Below are positions 31,797 through 39,146 of a stretch of 64,000 bases of DNA, piece after piece (position 1 is the stretch's first letter; the number at the start of each line of letters is the position of its first letter). The notes beneath the pieces are model-generated. The model was not told the origin of the DNA, ran no database searches, and was given only the letters and a program-made list of their open reading frames with translations. The DNA comes from Corynebacterium sp. MSK008 (lineage in GTDB: Bacteria > Actinomycetota > Actinomycetes > Mycobacteriales > Mycobacteriaceae). Position numbers and translations under genes: made by a program. The DNA lies in NCBI RefSeq assembly GCF_030232585.1, contig NZ_JASPJX010000001.1, forward strand, positions 186,001-250,000. Direction: 5' to 3'.

Positions 31797-32081
31797 ATGG
31801 CAGACACACGCATGACCGCCCACGTCCGCGGCAACGTCCAGGGGGTGGGGTTTCGCTGGTGGACTCGCTCCCGCGCCCTCGAGCTGGGATTGGCCGGCTA
31901 CGCGAAGAACCTTGCTGACGGCAGGGTGGAGGTGGTTGCGGAGGGGGCCGAAGGTGACGTCAAGAAGCTAAAAGCCCTTCTTGAAGAGCAGCCTTCGACG
32001 GCGAAGCGCCCGGGCAATGTGGAGCACGTTCAGGCGCAGTTCGGGGAGCCGAAGGGCGCGGAGGGGTTTGAGGAGCGATGA
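31797..32081 (+). CDS. acyP: acylphosphatase
   Basis: A 94-residue small enzyme hydrolysing acyl phosphates. The family signature HVRGNVQGVGFRWWTRSRAL supplies the catalytic Arg, and YAKNLADGRVEVVAEG the catalytic Asn. Length is typical. In actinobacteria acyP is commonly followed by smc. Here a three-gene toxin-antitoxin-chaperone module on the opposite strand separates them, its last stop lying only 2 bases beyond the acyP stop. Confidence 0.93.
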   Translation: MADTRMTAHVRGNVQGVGFRWWTRSRALELGLAGYAKNLADGRVEVVAEGAEGDVKKLKALLEEQPSTAKRPGNVEHVQAQFGEPKGAEGFEER

Positions 32082-32083
32082 GC

Positions 32084-32539
32084 TCACTGTTTGAACAGGT
32101 CGAGCACCAAAGTGGGCAAGCCGAGACGGCGGGTGCAGTCTGAGACGTATTCCCTCGCGTAGGGGTAAATAGCAAAGACTCCAGTGGAGTTCGCGAATGC
32201 TTGGAGTTCCTCGTCCGAAAAATCGTTGTCGGAGTCAGCAGTGAATGCGGCGGTGAACGAAGAACGAATATTCGCTACCTGGACGGAATCACTGGAATCT
32301 TCGCGGCTGATGGACACGTCGAAGCTGCAATTGACGAGAATAAGGTGGGGATCGGGGGCAGTGCCCGACGAAATCTGTGCCTCGGGGGAGACGTCGAGTG
32401 CGACCTCGAGTGGTGCCCCAGGCTCAGGAACTGACATCAGCTCGAGCTGGGAGCTTGTCAGGCGGATATCGCGAAGATTCGACTGGCCTGCAACGCGTCC
32501 AGCTAGAACGCGGAGTTCTTCGTGGTTTTCGGCTGCCAC
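32084..32539 (-). CDS. SecB-like chaperone of a TAC module
   Basis: A 151-residue soluble acidic protein. Its C-terminal motif (FAIYPYAREYVSDCTRRLGL, then PTLVLD) is the characteristic end of SecB and SecB-like chaperones, and the LNCSFDVSI and SFTAAFTADS strands fit the SecB beta-sheet. Family knowledge: in toxin-antitoxin-chaperone systems (such as mycobacterial HigBA-Rv1957) a solitary SecB-like protein protects the antitoxin from degradation. Actinobacteria lack a general SecB. The GTG at 32539 follows the antitoxin stop by 3 bases, with AAGGTGG in the antitoxin's last codons as ribosome binding site, so expression is tied to the antitoxin. Confidence 0.82.
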   Translation of the reverse strand: MAAENHEELRVLAGRVAGQSNLRDIRLTSSQLELMSVPEPGAPLEVALDVSPEAQISSGTAPDPHLILVNCSFDVSISREDSSDSVQVANIRSSFTAAFTADSDNDFSDEELQAFANSTGVFAIYPYAREYVSDCTRRLGLPTLVLDLFKQ

Positions 32540-32542
32540 CTG

Positions 32543-32956
32543 TTACACCACCTTTATCTGCTTGTAGGTGAAGTTGGGCCTCGGGATGTCCGAATGGGCG
32601 GGATTTCGCGGCGAGGTAGTGGCGGAAACCTGGCGGTACGGAGAGACCAGGGAAGTGACACGGTCGGGAGCGTCCACAGCGAAACGGACTTTAGCGCCGA
32701 CTGCTCGTGCGTAGCGCTGAACTGTTGACAGCTGCGGATCTGCTTCACCGCGTTCCAGCTCGGAAATCGCTGATTGAGTAGTGCCCATGGTGCTTGCTAC
32801 TTGGCGTTGGGTTTGGCCAGACGTCTTTCTGATCTGTCGCAGGGTTTCTGCGAGAGCGGAACGGACGGAGGCATCTTCAAATGCATCCGCGAATTCGGGA
32901 TCGTCCAGAAGGCCCTCAAAATCGACTTCCATGGAGTTGTCATCCGTGTAGTTCAT
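32543..32956 (-). CDS. HigA-type XRE antitoxin
   Basis: A 137-residue protein. Residues about 33-95 are an XRE helix-turn-helix (LAETLRQIRKTSGQTQRQVA, then TTQSAISELERGEADP). An acidic N-terminal arm precedes it and a proline-rich tail (about residues 108-137, ending FTYKQIKVV) follows. In chaperone-dependent antitoxins such a tail holds the chaperone-addiction sequence; this is inferred here from position. I choose ATG 32956 over a GTG 6 bases earlier because the AGGGAGGG ribosome binding site is then properly spaced. An 8-bp inverted repeat lies 16 bases upstream and may be its operator. Confidence 0.85.
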   Translation of the reverse strand: MNYTDDNSMEVDFEGLLDDPEFADAFEDASVRSALAETLRQIRKTSGQTQRQVASTMGTTQSAISELERGEADPQLSTVQRYARAVGAKVRFAVDAPDRVTSLVSPYRQVSATTSPRNPAHSDIPRPNFTYKQIKVV

Positions 32957-32971
32957 TGCCACCCTCCCTCA

Positions 32972-32993
32972 AATATCGGTTATGTCCGATATT
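32972..32993. promoter_or_regulatory. inverted repeat, candidate antitoxin operator
   Basis: AATATCGG-TTATGT-CCGATATT is a perfect 8-bp inverted repeat in the short space between the frameshifted toxin and the antitoxin start, of the size bound by XRE dimers. It also matches the low-GC character of the module. Confidence 0.5.
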
Positions 32994-33012
32994 ACTGGTG
33001 TGGTGGGGGATG

Positions 33013-33365
33013 TCAACTGGATTTCCCCTGTTCCCATGTCTTGCTTCGCTCGATTGCCTTGTCCAGCTCTTGTTTTGGGGTCTTTGCACTCTTTTTGACG
33101 AAGCACGACAAAATGATGAAGTGGACGGGGGGTCTTGGATGAGCGTGGCACGGTACTGATTCGAACCAACGCGAACCCTTACTTCATAGATGTTGTCTCG
33201 CAGGTGCCTCAGGTCTCGGAGCCCAATTTCAGCTCTTCGCAGCCTGTCCAACTTTTTGGCGAGGGCAGCACGCCCTTGGAGATCCAGACTCTCGAACTCC
33301 CGCTTGCTCACAGGGACGGAATCGCCGCCCGGCGCGAACCAACGGATCTGGCGCTTGTAAGTCAT
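33013..33365 (-). pseudogene. HigB/RelE-type toxin gene, frameshifted at a homopolymer
   Basis: The frame starts at ATG 33365 behind a very strong GGGAGGGTGG sequence and encodes MTYKRQIRWFAPGGDSVPVS through NIYEVRVRVGSNQYRATLIQ, a HigB-like toxin N-terminal two-thirds. At a run of six C on the coding strand (33127-33132) the family-like sequence moves to another frame: HFIILSCFVKKSAKTPKQEL, ending WEQGKSS and a TGA at 33013-33015, the expected HigB C-terminus. One extra C would restore a 117-residue toxin. Without it translation runs out of frame to about 32940, past the antitoxin start. This may be real inactivation, a phase-variable tract, programmed slippage or a sequencing error. Confidence 0.8.
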
Positions 33366-33394
33366 CCACCCTCCCTTGTTCTGAAATAAAGGTA

Positions 33395-33416
33395 GCGCGG
33401 GTGTCCGACACCGCGC
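33395..33416. promoter_or_regulatory. near-palindrome upstream of the toxin gene
   Basis: GCGCGGGTGTCCGACACCGCGC is a 22-bp near-palindrome with one extra base, in the divergent space between the toxin and smc. It could be a regulator site for either gene or a hairpin; no family was recognised. Confidence 0.35.
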
Positions 33417-33440
33417 AGTCTTTATTAGGAAGCGCTGGGT

Positions 33441-33446
33441 TACACT
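33441..33446 (+). promoter_or_regulatory. -10-like hexamer of smc
   Basis: TACACT ends 6 bases before the ATG at 33453. Confidence 0.45.
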
Positions 33447-33452
33447 GCCCCA

Positions 33453-36400
33453 ATGCACCTGAAATCGCTGACGCTCAAAGGATTCAAGTCCTTCGCGTCG
33501 GCGACGACGATGAAATTCGAGCCCGGCATCTGCGCCGTGGTGGGACCCAACGGCTCCGGCAAATCCAACGTGGTGGATGCGCTCGCGTGGGTGATGGGCG
33601 AGCAGGGCGCGAAAAACTTGCGCGGCGGGAAGATGGAAGATGTCATCTTCGCTGGCGCGGGCGGCCGCAAGCCGCTGGGGCGCGCGGAGGTCACGCTCAC
33701 CTTCGACAACACGGACAAGCGCCTGCCCATCGACTACACAGATGTGGCCATTACCCGCCGCATGTTCCGCGACGGCGCGAGCGAGTACGAGATCAACGGC
33801 TCCAAGGCGCGTCTGATGGACATCCAGGAGCTGCTGTCCGATTCCGGTATCGGCCGGGAGATGCACATCATCGTCGGCCAGGGCAAGCTCTCCGAGATCC
33901 TGGATTCGCGCCCGGAGGAGCGCCGCGCGTTCATCGAAGAGGCTGCGGGTGTGCTCAAGCACCGCCGCCGCAAGGAGAAGGCGCAGCGCAAGCTCACCGG
34001 CATGCAGGCGAACCTGGACCGCCTGACCGACCTCACCGACGAGCTAGGCAAGCAGCTCAAACCCCTGGCCCGCCAGGCGGAGGCCGCCAAGCGGGGCGCG
34101 GCGGTGCAGGCGGAGTTGCGCGATGCGAAGCTTAAGCTCGCCGGCGATCAGGTGGTACGGCTGCGCGCGAAGTACGCAGACGCCGAGCGCGCCGCCGAGA
34201 TGCTGGCGGAGCAGGTGGAGACCGTCACCGCGACGTTGGAGACCGCGGTGGAGGAGCAGGAGGCCGTCGAGGCTCGCCAGCAGGAGCTGCAGCCGCAGGC
34301 GCAGGAGGCGCAGCAGCTGTGGTTTGCGCTGTCCACCCTGGCTGAGCGCGTCAGCGCCACCCAGCGCATCGCCTCGGAGCGCTCCCGCAGCTCCAACTCG
34401 TTCGCGCCGTTTGCAGGGCAGGATCCGGAGGACCTGGAGGCGCGGGCGCAGCTTGCGGACGAGCGCTACGCCGAAGCCCTCGAAGCCGCCGAAGAAGCCG
34501 CGGAGAAGCTCGAGACCATCCGCGAGGAGGTCGCCGAGCGCCAGGAGGCCTTCGACGCCGCCGAGCGCGAACACATGGCGCAGGTGCGCGCGATCGCGGA
34601 CCGCCGCGAGGGTGTCGTGCGCCTGATCGCGCAGGAGGAATCCCAGGCAGCGGCCGTCGAAGCTGCCGAGGAAGAGGTGCGCCGCCTGGAGGAGACGCTC
34701 GCGGAGACGAAGCAGCGCGCCCGCGAGGCCGATGCGGAGGTCGCGTCCGTCGAGGAGCGCATCGCGGGCTTTGCAGCGGAGCGCTCGCCTCTCGACGACG
34801 CCTTCGCCCGCGCCCACACCGAGTCCGACGCCGCGGACAAGCGCCTGGACCAGCTGCGGGCGAAGCAGCGCGAGCACGAGCGGGCGGTGGCAACCCTGCA
34901 GTCGCGCATTGACACGCTGGCAGAGCAGGCGCCGAAGCGTTCGGCGGAAGACGTGCTCTCCGGGTTTACGGCGCTTGCTGGCTTAGTCACGGTGGAGCCC
35001 GGGCTGGACCGCGCGCTCGCTGCGGCGCTCGGCGAGCACGCTGAGGCGCTGGCGGGCGAGGTTTCCGACGACGCGGTCGGCGCGCTGGAGTCGGCCGCCC
35101 GCACCGTGGTGGTGGATGCGCGCGGCGGGTCGTCGTGGCGCTTAGACACCGACGGCGAGGTGGACTGGTTGCTCGACCACGTGGAGCTGGACCCAACGGT
35201 GGTTGGCCCGGTCACGCGCCTGCTCGCGGACGTGGTGGTGGCGGGCGACCTCGCGGCCGCCCGTGGCGTGGTGCAGCAGGACCCGCGCCTGCGCGCCGTC
35301 ACGCCTGCGGGCGTGCTGGTGGGCGAGGGGTGGGTCGCCGCCGGCACGGGGCAGACCTCCACGGTGGAGGTCTCGGCCCGCATCGAGGCAGCGAAGTCCG
35401 AGTTGGCCGAAGCGCAACAGCTGCTCGAGGAACTCGCCGGCACCCTGGAAGGCGCGACCGTCGCCGCCGACGAGGCTCGCGTGAGCGCCGCGTCCGCCAA
35501 GGCGGCGCTGCGCGAGCACGACACCGAAGTGGAATCCTGGCGCCGCGACCTGGCACGCCTGGTCAAGCAGGCCGAGGCGAACAAGTCCGAGCACGAGCGC
35601 GCGGCAGCGCGTGCGAACGAGGCGGACGCGCGCCTGGCCCAACGCCGCAGCGAGTTGGAGGAGACGCGCGACCGCCTCACTCGCGTGGACACGGACGTGG
35701 CGGAGTCGCCGGAGGAGCCGTCGACGGAGCAGCGTGACCAGGCCAGAAACGCGCTCAACCACGCCAAATCGCTGGAAATGGAGGCCACGCTCGCCTCGCG
35801 CACCGCGCAGCAACGGGCCGAGGCCGAGGCGGGCAAGGGCGATGCGTTGCGACGGCAGGCGGAGCAGGAGCGGCAGGCGAAGGCCCGCCATGAAGCGGCG
35901 ATGGCTCGCCGGAGGGCGGAAGGGGAGCTGGCCGGTGCTGTCGAGAAGCACGCGCGTGATCTCGCCGCCCGCATCGAGGACGCGCTCGCCCGCGCTACCG
36001 CCCAGCGCGATGATTTGAACGCGCAGGTCAATTCTTTGCAGGGCAAGGTGCAGCAGGCGCGCCAGCAGGTGGGCGCCACCCGCCAGCAGCTCGCGCGGTT
36101 GACGGACAACGCGCACCAGTCCGACATCGCGCGCTCGCAGGCGCAGGTGCGCATCGATGAGGCGGAGGCCAACATCACCGCGTCGCTGGGCATCGCCGTC
36201 GCCGACCTGCTGGCGGACTACACCCCAGGCGAGGACTTCGACCGCGACGCCGAGCAGAAGCGCCTCAAGCAGGCGGAGAAGGACCTGCGCGCCCTGGGCA
36301 AGGTCAACCCGCTGGCGCTGGAGGAATTCAAGGCGTTGGAGGAGCGCTACACGTTTTTGAGCACGCAGCTCGACGACGTGATCCAGGCCCGCAAGGACCT

Positions 36401-36911
36401 CACGAACGTGATCGAGGACGTGGACGCGCAGATCCTGCAGCTGTTCACCGACGCCTGGGCGGACGTGGAGGCCGAGTTCCCGCGCGTGTTCCAAACACTG
36501 TTCCCGGGCGGCGAGGCGCGGCTTGTGCTCACCGAGCCGGAGGACATGCTCGCCACCGGCATCGAGATCGAGGCCCGCCCGCCGGGCAAGCGAGTCAAGC
36601 GTTTGTCCTTGCTTTCCGGCGGTGAAAAGTCCCTGACCGCGCTTGCCTTCCTGGTGGCCATCTTCCGCGCGCGCCCCAGCCCGTTCTACGTGCTGGACGA
36701 GGTGGAGGCAGCGCTTGACGACGTCAACCTCCGCCGCCTCATCGCCCTGCTCGAGGAACTGCGGCAGGACTCCCAGCTCATCGTGATCACCCACCAGAAG
36801 CCCACCATGGACGTGGCGAACGTGCTCTACGGCGTGACCATGCGCGGCGACGGTGTCACCCGCGTGCTTTCGCAGCGTATGCAGCCTGCCGGGGCTGCGC
36901 CCGCCATGTAG
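33453..36911 (+). CDS. smc: chromosome segregation protein SMC
   Basis: A 1152-residue SMC ATPase that, with ScpA and ScpB, compacts and separates the chromosome. The N-terminal head has Walker A (GPNGSGKS, residues 31-38) and the GIGREMHIIVGQGKL segment. Two long coiled coils, rich in Glu, Arg and Ala, flank a hinge at about residues 510-640. The C-terminal head carries the signature LSGGEKSLTALAFL and Walker B/D-loop YVLDEVEAALDDVN. Length is typical of the family. It heads an smc-lipoprotein-ftsY-ffh run, with its own leaderless-type promoter next to the inserted toxin module. Confidence 0.96.
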   Translation: MHLKSLTLKGFKSFASATTMKFEPGICAVVGPNGSGKSNVVDALAWVMGEQGAKNLRGGKMEDVIFAGAGGRKPLGRAEVTLTFDNTDKRLPIDYTDVAITRRMFRDGASEYEINGSKARLMDIQELLSDSGIGREMHIIVGQGKLSEILDSRPEERRAFIEEAAGVLKHRRRKEKAQRKLTGMQANLDRLTDLTDELGKQLKPLARQAEAAKRGAAVQAELRDAKLKLAGDQVVRLRAKYADAERAAEMLAEQVETVTATLETAVEEQEAVEARQQELQPQAQEAQQLWFALSTLAERVSATQRIASERSRSSNSFAPFAGQDPEDLEARAQLADERYAEALEAAEEAAEKLETIREEVAERQEAFDAAEREHMAQVRAIADRREGVVRLIAQEESQAAAVEAAEEEVRRLEETLAETKQRAREADAEVASVEERIAGFAAERSPLDDAFARAHTESDAADKRLDQLRAKQREHERAVATLQSRIDTLAEQAPKRSAEDVLSGFTALAGLVTVEPGLDRALAAALGEHAEALAGEVSDDAVGALESAARTVVVDARGGSSWRLDTDGEVDWLLDHVELDPTVVGPVTRLLADVVVAGDLAAARGVVQQDPRLRAVTPAGVLVGEGWVAAGTGQTSTVEVSARIEAAKSELAEAQQLLEELAGTLEGATVAADEARVSAASAKAALREHDTEVESWRRDLARLVKQAEANKSEHERAAARANEADARLAQRRSELEETRDRLTRVDTDVAESPEEPSTEQRDQARNALNHAKSLEMEATLASRTAQQRAEAEAGKGDALRRQAEQERQAKARHEAAMARRRAEGELAGAVEKHARDLAARIEDALARATAQRDDLNAQVNSLQGKVQQARQQVGATRQQLARLTDNAHQSDIARSQAQVRIDEAEANITASLGIAVADLLADYTPGEDFDRDAEQKRLKQAEKDLRALGKVNPLALEEFKALEERYTFLSTQLDDVIQARKDLTNVIEDVDAQILQLFTDAWADVEAEFPRVFQTLFPGGEARLVLTEPEDMLATGIEIEARPPGKRVKRLSLLSGGEKSLTALAFLVAIFRARPSPFYVLDEVEAALDDVNLRRLIALLEELRQDSQLIVITHQKPTMDVANVLYGVTMRGDGVTRVLSQRMQPAGAAPAM

Positions 36912-36935
36912 TATCATCCAAAAGTTGGAGAAAGG

Positions 36936-37283
36936 ATGAATATGTCTGTATCGCGTAGCTCGGCGGTTGTGGGTGTTTTCGCGCTGGCTCTCTTTGTTGG
37001 CGGATGCTCCACCTCAGCGGATTTGGACGGCACCTACACCAAGGTTGAATCAGCTGGTGAGGAGAAACTGACCAGTACTCTCACCATCGACGGGGGAGAC
37101 TGCACGCTGCACCACGTCGCCGAGCCCGAAAATGTTGAGGCTGACGAGGCGTGCACCGTCGATGAGGATAACCTCATTTTCACCGCGGATGGCTCGGAAA
37201 CACGGTTGCCGGTCACTCAAACGGATGAGGGGGATTTGCGGATCGGACTCGGCGACGGAGAGCTCTACCAAAAGAGCCACTAG
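36936..37283 (+). CDS. small secreted lipoprotein
   Basis: A 115-residue protein with a signal peptide and lipobox (LFVGGC at about residues 19-24), so it should be anchored in the membrane by Lgt. The mature part of about 90 residues is acidic and beta-strand rich, with a single cysteine pair (GDCTLHH and EACTVD) likely forming a disulphide; the YTKVESAGEEKLTSTLTI stretch resembles small lipocalin-like lipoproteins of actinobacteria. ATG 36936 has GGAG 6 bases upstream. It sits between smc and ftsY, with no known role. Confidence 0.78.
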   Translation: MNMSVSRSSAVVGVFALALFVGGCSTSADLDGTYTKVESAGEEKLTSTLTIDGGDCTLHHVAEPENVEADEACTVDEDNLIFTADGSETRLPVTQTDEGDLRIGLGDGELYQKSH

Positions 37284-37326
37284 GGCCTTCTTGATGCCCG
37301 CCCCCGCGTGATGTCGGCGGTGCTGG

Positions 37327-37332
37327 CACACT
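37327..37332 (+). promoter_or_regulatory. -10-like hexamer of ftsY
   Basis: CACACT ends 7 bases before the ATG at 37340; weaker than the TANNNT sites but in the same register. Confidence 0.3.
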
Positions 37333-37339
37333 AGAGCGC

Positions 37340-39025
37340 ATGGATCTCAATGCTTTAGTCAACAGCACTGCGTTTTGGATTGTCCTCGCAGTAATCGTCA
37401 TCGCGCTGATCCTCATCGGCGTTGTTGTCGCCGGAAAGAAGCGCAGGGAATCGAAGACCATCTCCTTCGACAAGGTCGAAGAGCCCAAGGAGCTGACCCA
37501 GCAGGAGAAGTCAGGCAACTACCAGGCCAAGGGCGGCTTCAACTTCGCGCAGGCGGACGCGCAGCCGAAGCAGCCGGAGCCGGTTCGTCGCGACAAGCCC
37601 GCGCCGGAGGCAGCCGCGGCCTTTGTCCCACCGAAGCACGAGGAAGGGGAGACCGTGGTCGAGCGCGCAATTTCGCGTGACGACGAACCACAGGTCCCCA
37701 CCGAGACTTCCCAATCAGCGCAGGCAGAGCCTGCCGCTGACGAACCGGTGGAGCCGGCTGACGAACCCGTGGAGCCGGAGCGGCCCGCCGAGCAGCAACC
37801 GGTTGCGGATGTCCCGGCGGAGCCCGTCGAGAAGCAACCGGCCCCCGAGAAGGCCGCCGTCGAAGAGGAGCTGCGAGTCCAGGAGGAAGAGCTCCCGGTT
37901 GCGGAGGACGTTGTCACGGAACCTGACCCGGTCGAGCCGGAGGCCACTTCAGAGGCTGCATCCGCGGAAGCCGAGGCGGAGGAGGCTGCCGCGGCTGCTG
38001 CTGCAGCGCAGACTAGCGCCGATGAAGCGCGTCAGGAGGGCGCCGAGGTCTCCGACGACGCCGTCGTGGTTGAGGCGCCAACAGAGGAGCCGATCGACGA
38101 CATCGCACCGGCCGCAGGGCGCATGGGTAAGCTGCGCGGGCGCCTGTCGCGCTCTCAGAACGCGATCGGCCAGGGCCTGTTGGGCATCCTCACCGCGGGC
38201 GACCTGGACGAGGACGCCTGGGAGGAAATCGAGGACACGCTGATCATGGCGGACCTCGGCGCCGAGCTGACCATGAAGGTCACCGACTCGCTGCGCGAGA
38301 AGATCGCCGAGCGCGGCGTGGAGACCGAGGACCAGGCCCGCGCGATGCTGCGCGAAACGCTCATCGAGGCCGCGCGCCCCGAGATGGACCGCTCGATCAA
38401 GGCCATGCCGAACGACGGCAAACCCGCCGTGATCCTGGTCGTCGGCGTCAACGGCACCGGCAAGACCACCACCACCGGCAAGCTCGCGCGCGTGCTGGTG
38501 TCCATGGGCCACTCCGTGGTCCTCGGCGCGGCGGATACCTTCCGCGCGGCCGCCGCGGACCAGCTGGAGACCTGGGGCAAGCGCGTCGGCGCTTCCACCG
38601 TGCGCGGCAAGGAGGGCGCGGACCCGGCGTCCGTCGCCTTCGACGCCGTGGCCACCGGTGTCGCCGAGGGCGCGGACGTTGTGCTCGTGGACACCGCCGG
38701 CCGCCTGCACACCTCCACCGGACTGATGGACCAGCTGGGCAAGGTCAAGCGCGTGGTGGAGAAGAAGAGCAACGTCGACGAGGTCCTGCTCGTGCTGGAT
38801 GCCACCGTCGGCCAAAACGGCATCATGCAGGCGCGCGTGTTCCGCGAGGTCGTGGACATCACCGGCGTGGTGCTGACCAAGCTGGACGGCACCGCGAAGG
38901 GCGGCATCGTTTTCCAGGTGCAGGAGGAGCTCGGTGTGCCGGTAAAGCTCGTCGGCCTGGGTGAGGGCGCAGACGATCTTGCGCCGTTTGAGGTGGAAAG
39001 CTTCGTCGACGCGTTGCTCGGCTAA
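37340..39025 (+). CDS. ftsY: signal recognition particle receptor FtsY
   Basis: A 561-residue GTPase that receives ribosome-SRP complexes at the membrane. An N-terminal transmembrane helix (residues about 9-32) anchors it directly, as in other actinobacteria. Residues about 40-255 are a long acidic Glu/Pro/Ala-rich A domain with no fold. The NG domain begins near residue 265 and contains GVNGTGKTTTTGKLA (G1), DTFRAAAADQLE, VDTAGRLHTSTGLMDQL (G3), TKLDGTAKGG (G4) and GLGEGADDLAPF at the end. It precedes ffh, its partner GTPase. Confidence 0.96.
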   Translation: MDLNALVNSTAFWIVLAVIVIALILIGVVVAGKKRRESKTISFDKVEEPKELTQQEKSGNYQAKGGFNFAQADAQPKQPEPVRRDKPAPEAAAAFVPPKHEEGETVVERAISRDDEPQVPTETSQSAQAEPAADEPVEPADEPVEPERPAEQQPVADVPAEPVEKQPAPEKAAVEEELRVQEEELPVAEDVVTEPDPVEPEATSEAASAEAEAEEAAAAAAAAQTSADEARQEGAEVSDDAVVVEAPTEEPIDDIAPAAGRMGKLRGRLSRSQNAIGQGLLGILTAGDLDEDAWEEIEDTLIMADLGAELTMKVTDSLREKIAERGVETEDQARAMLRETLIEAARPEMDRSIKAMPNDGKPAVILVVGVNGTGKTTTTGKLARVLVSMGHSVVLGAADTFRAAAADQLETWGKRVGASTVRGKEGADPASVAFDAVATGVAEGADVVLVDTAGRLHTSTGLMDQLGKVKRVVEKKSNVDEVLLVLDATVGQNGIMQARVFREVVDITGVVLTKLDGTAKGGIVFQVQEELGVPVKLVGLGEGADDLAPFEVESFVDALLG

Positions 39026-39047
39026 GCATTTGCCTATCGACGCGCAC

Positions 39048-39091
39048 GCGCCCCGGCGATGACACAGTGATGTGCCCATTGCCCGGGGCGC
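39048..39091 (+). terminator. hairpin between ftsY and ffh
   Basis: GCGCCCCGG (39048-39056) pairs perfectly with CCGGGGCGC (39083-39091) around a 26-base loop. No T-tract follows, so termination is only possible. Confidence 0.35.
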
Positions 39092-39146
39092 GCGCTAGTC
39101 TTGTGGGGATTATTTTCCGCTAGCAGCACAAGGGAGCGTGCACACC

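Noticed and set aside
33013-33365. Treating the toxin as an intact longer protein running to 32940
   Set aside because: The unshifted continuation has no resemblance to HigB, whereas the shifted frame gives the family C-terminus with a sensible stop.
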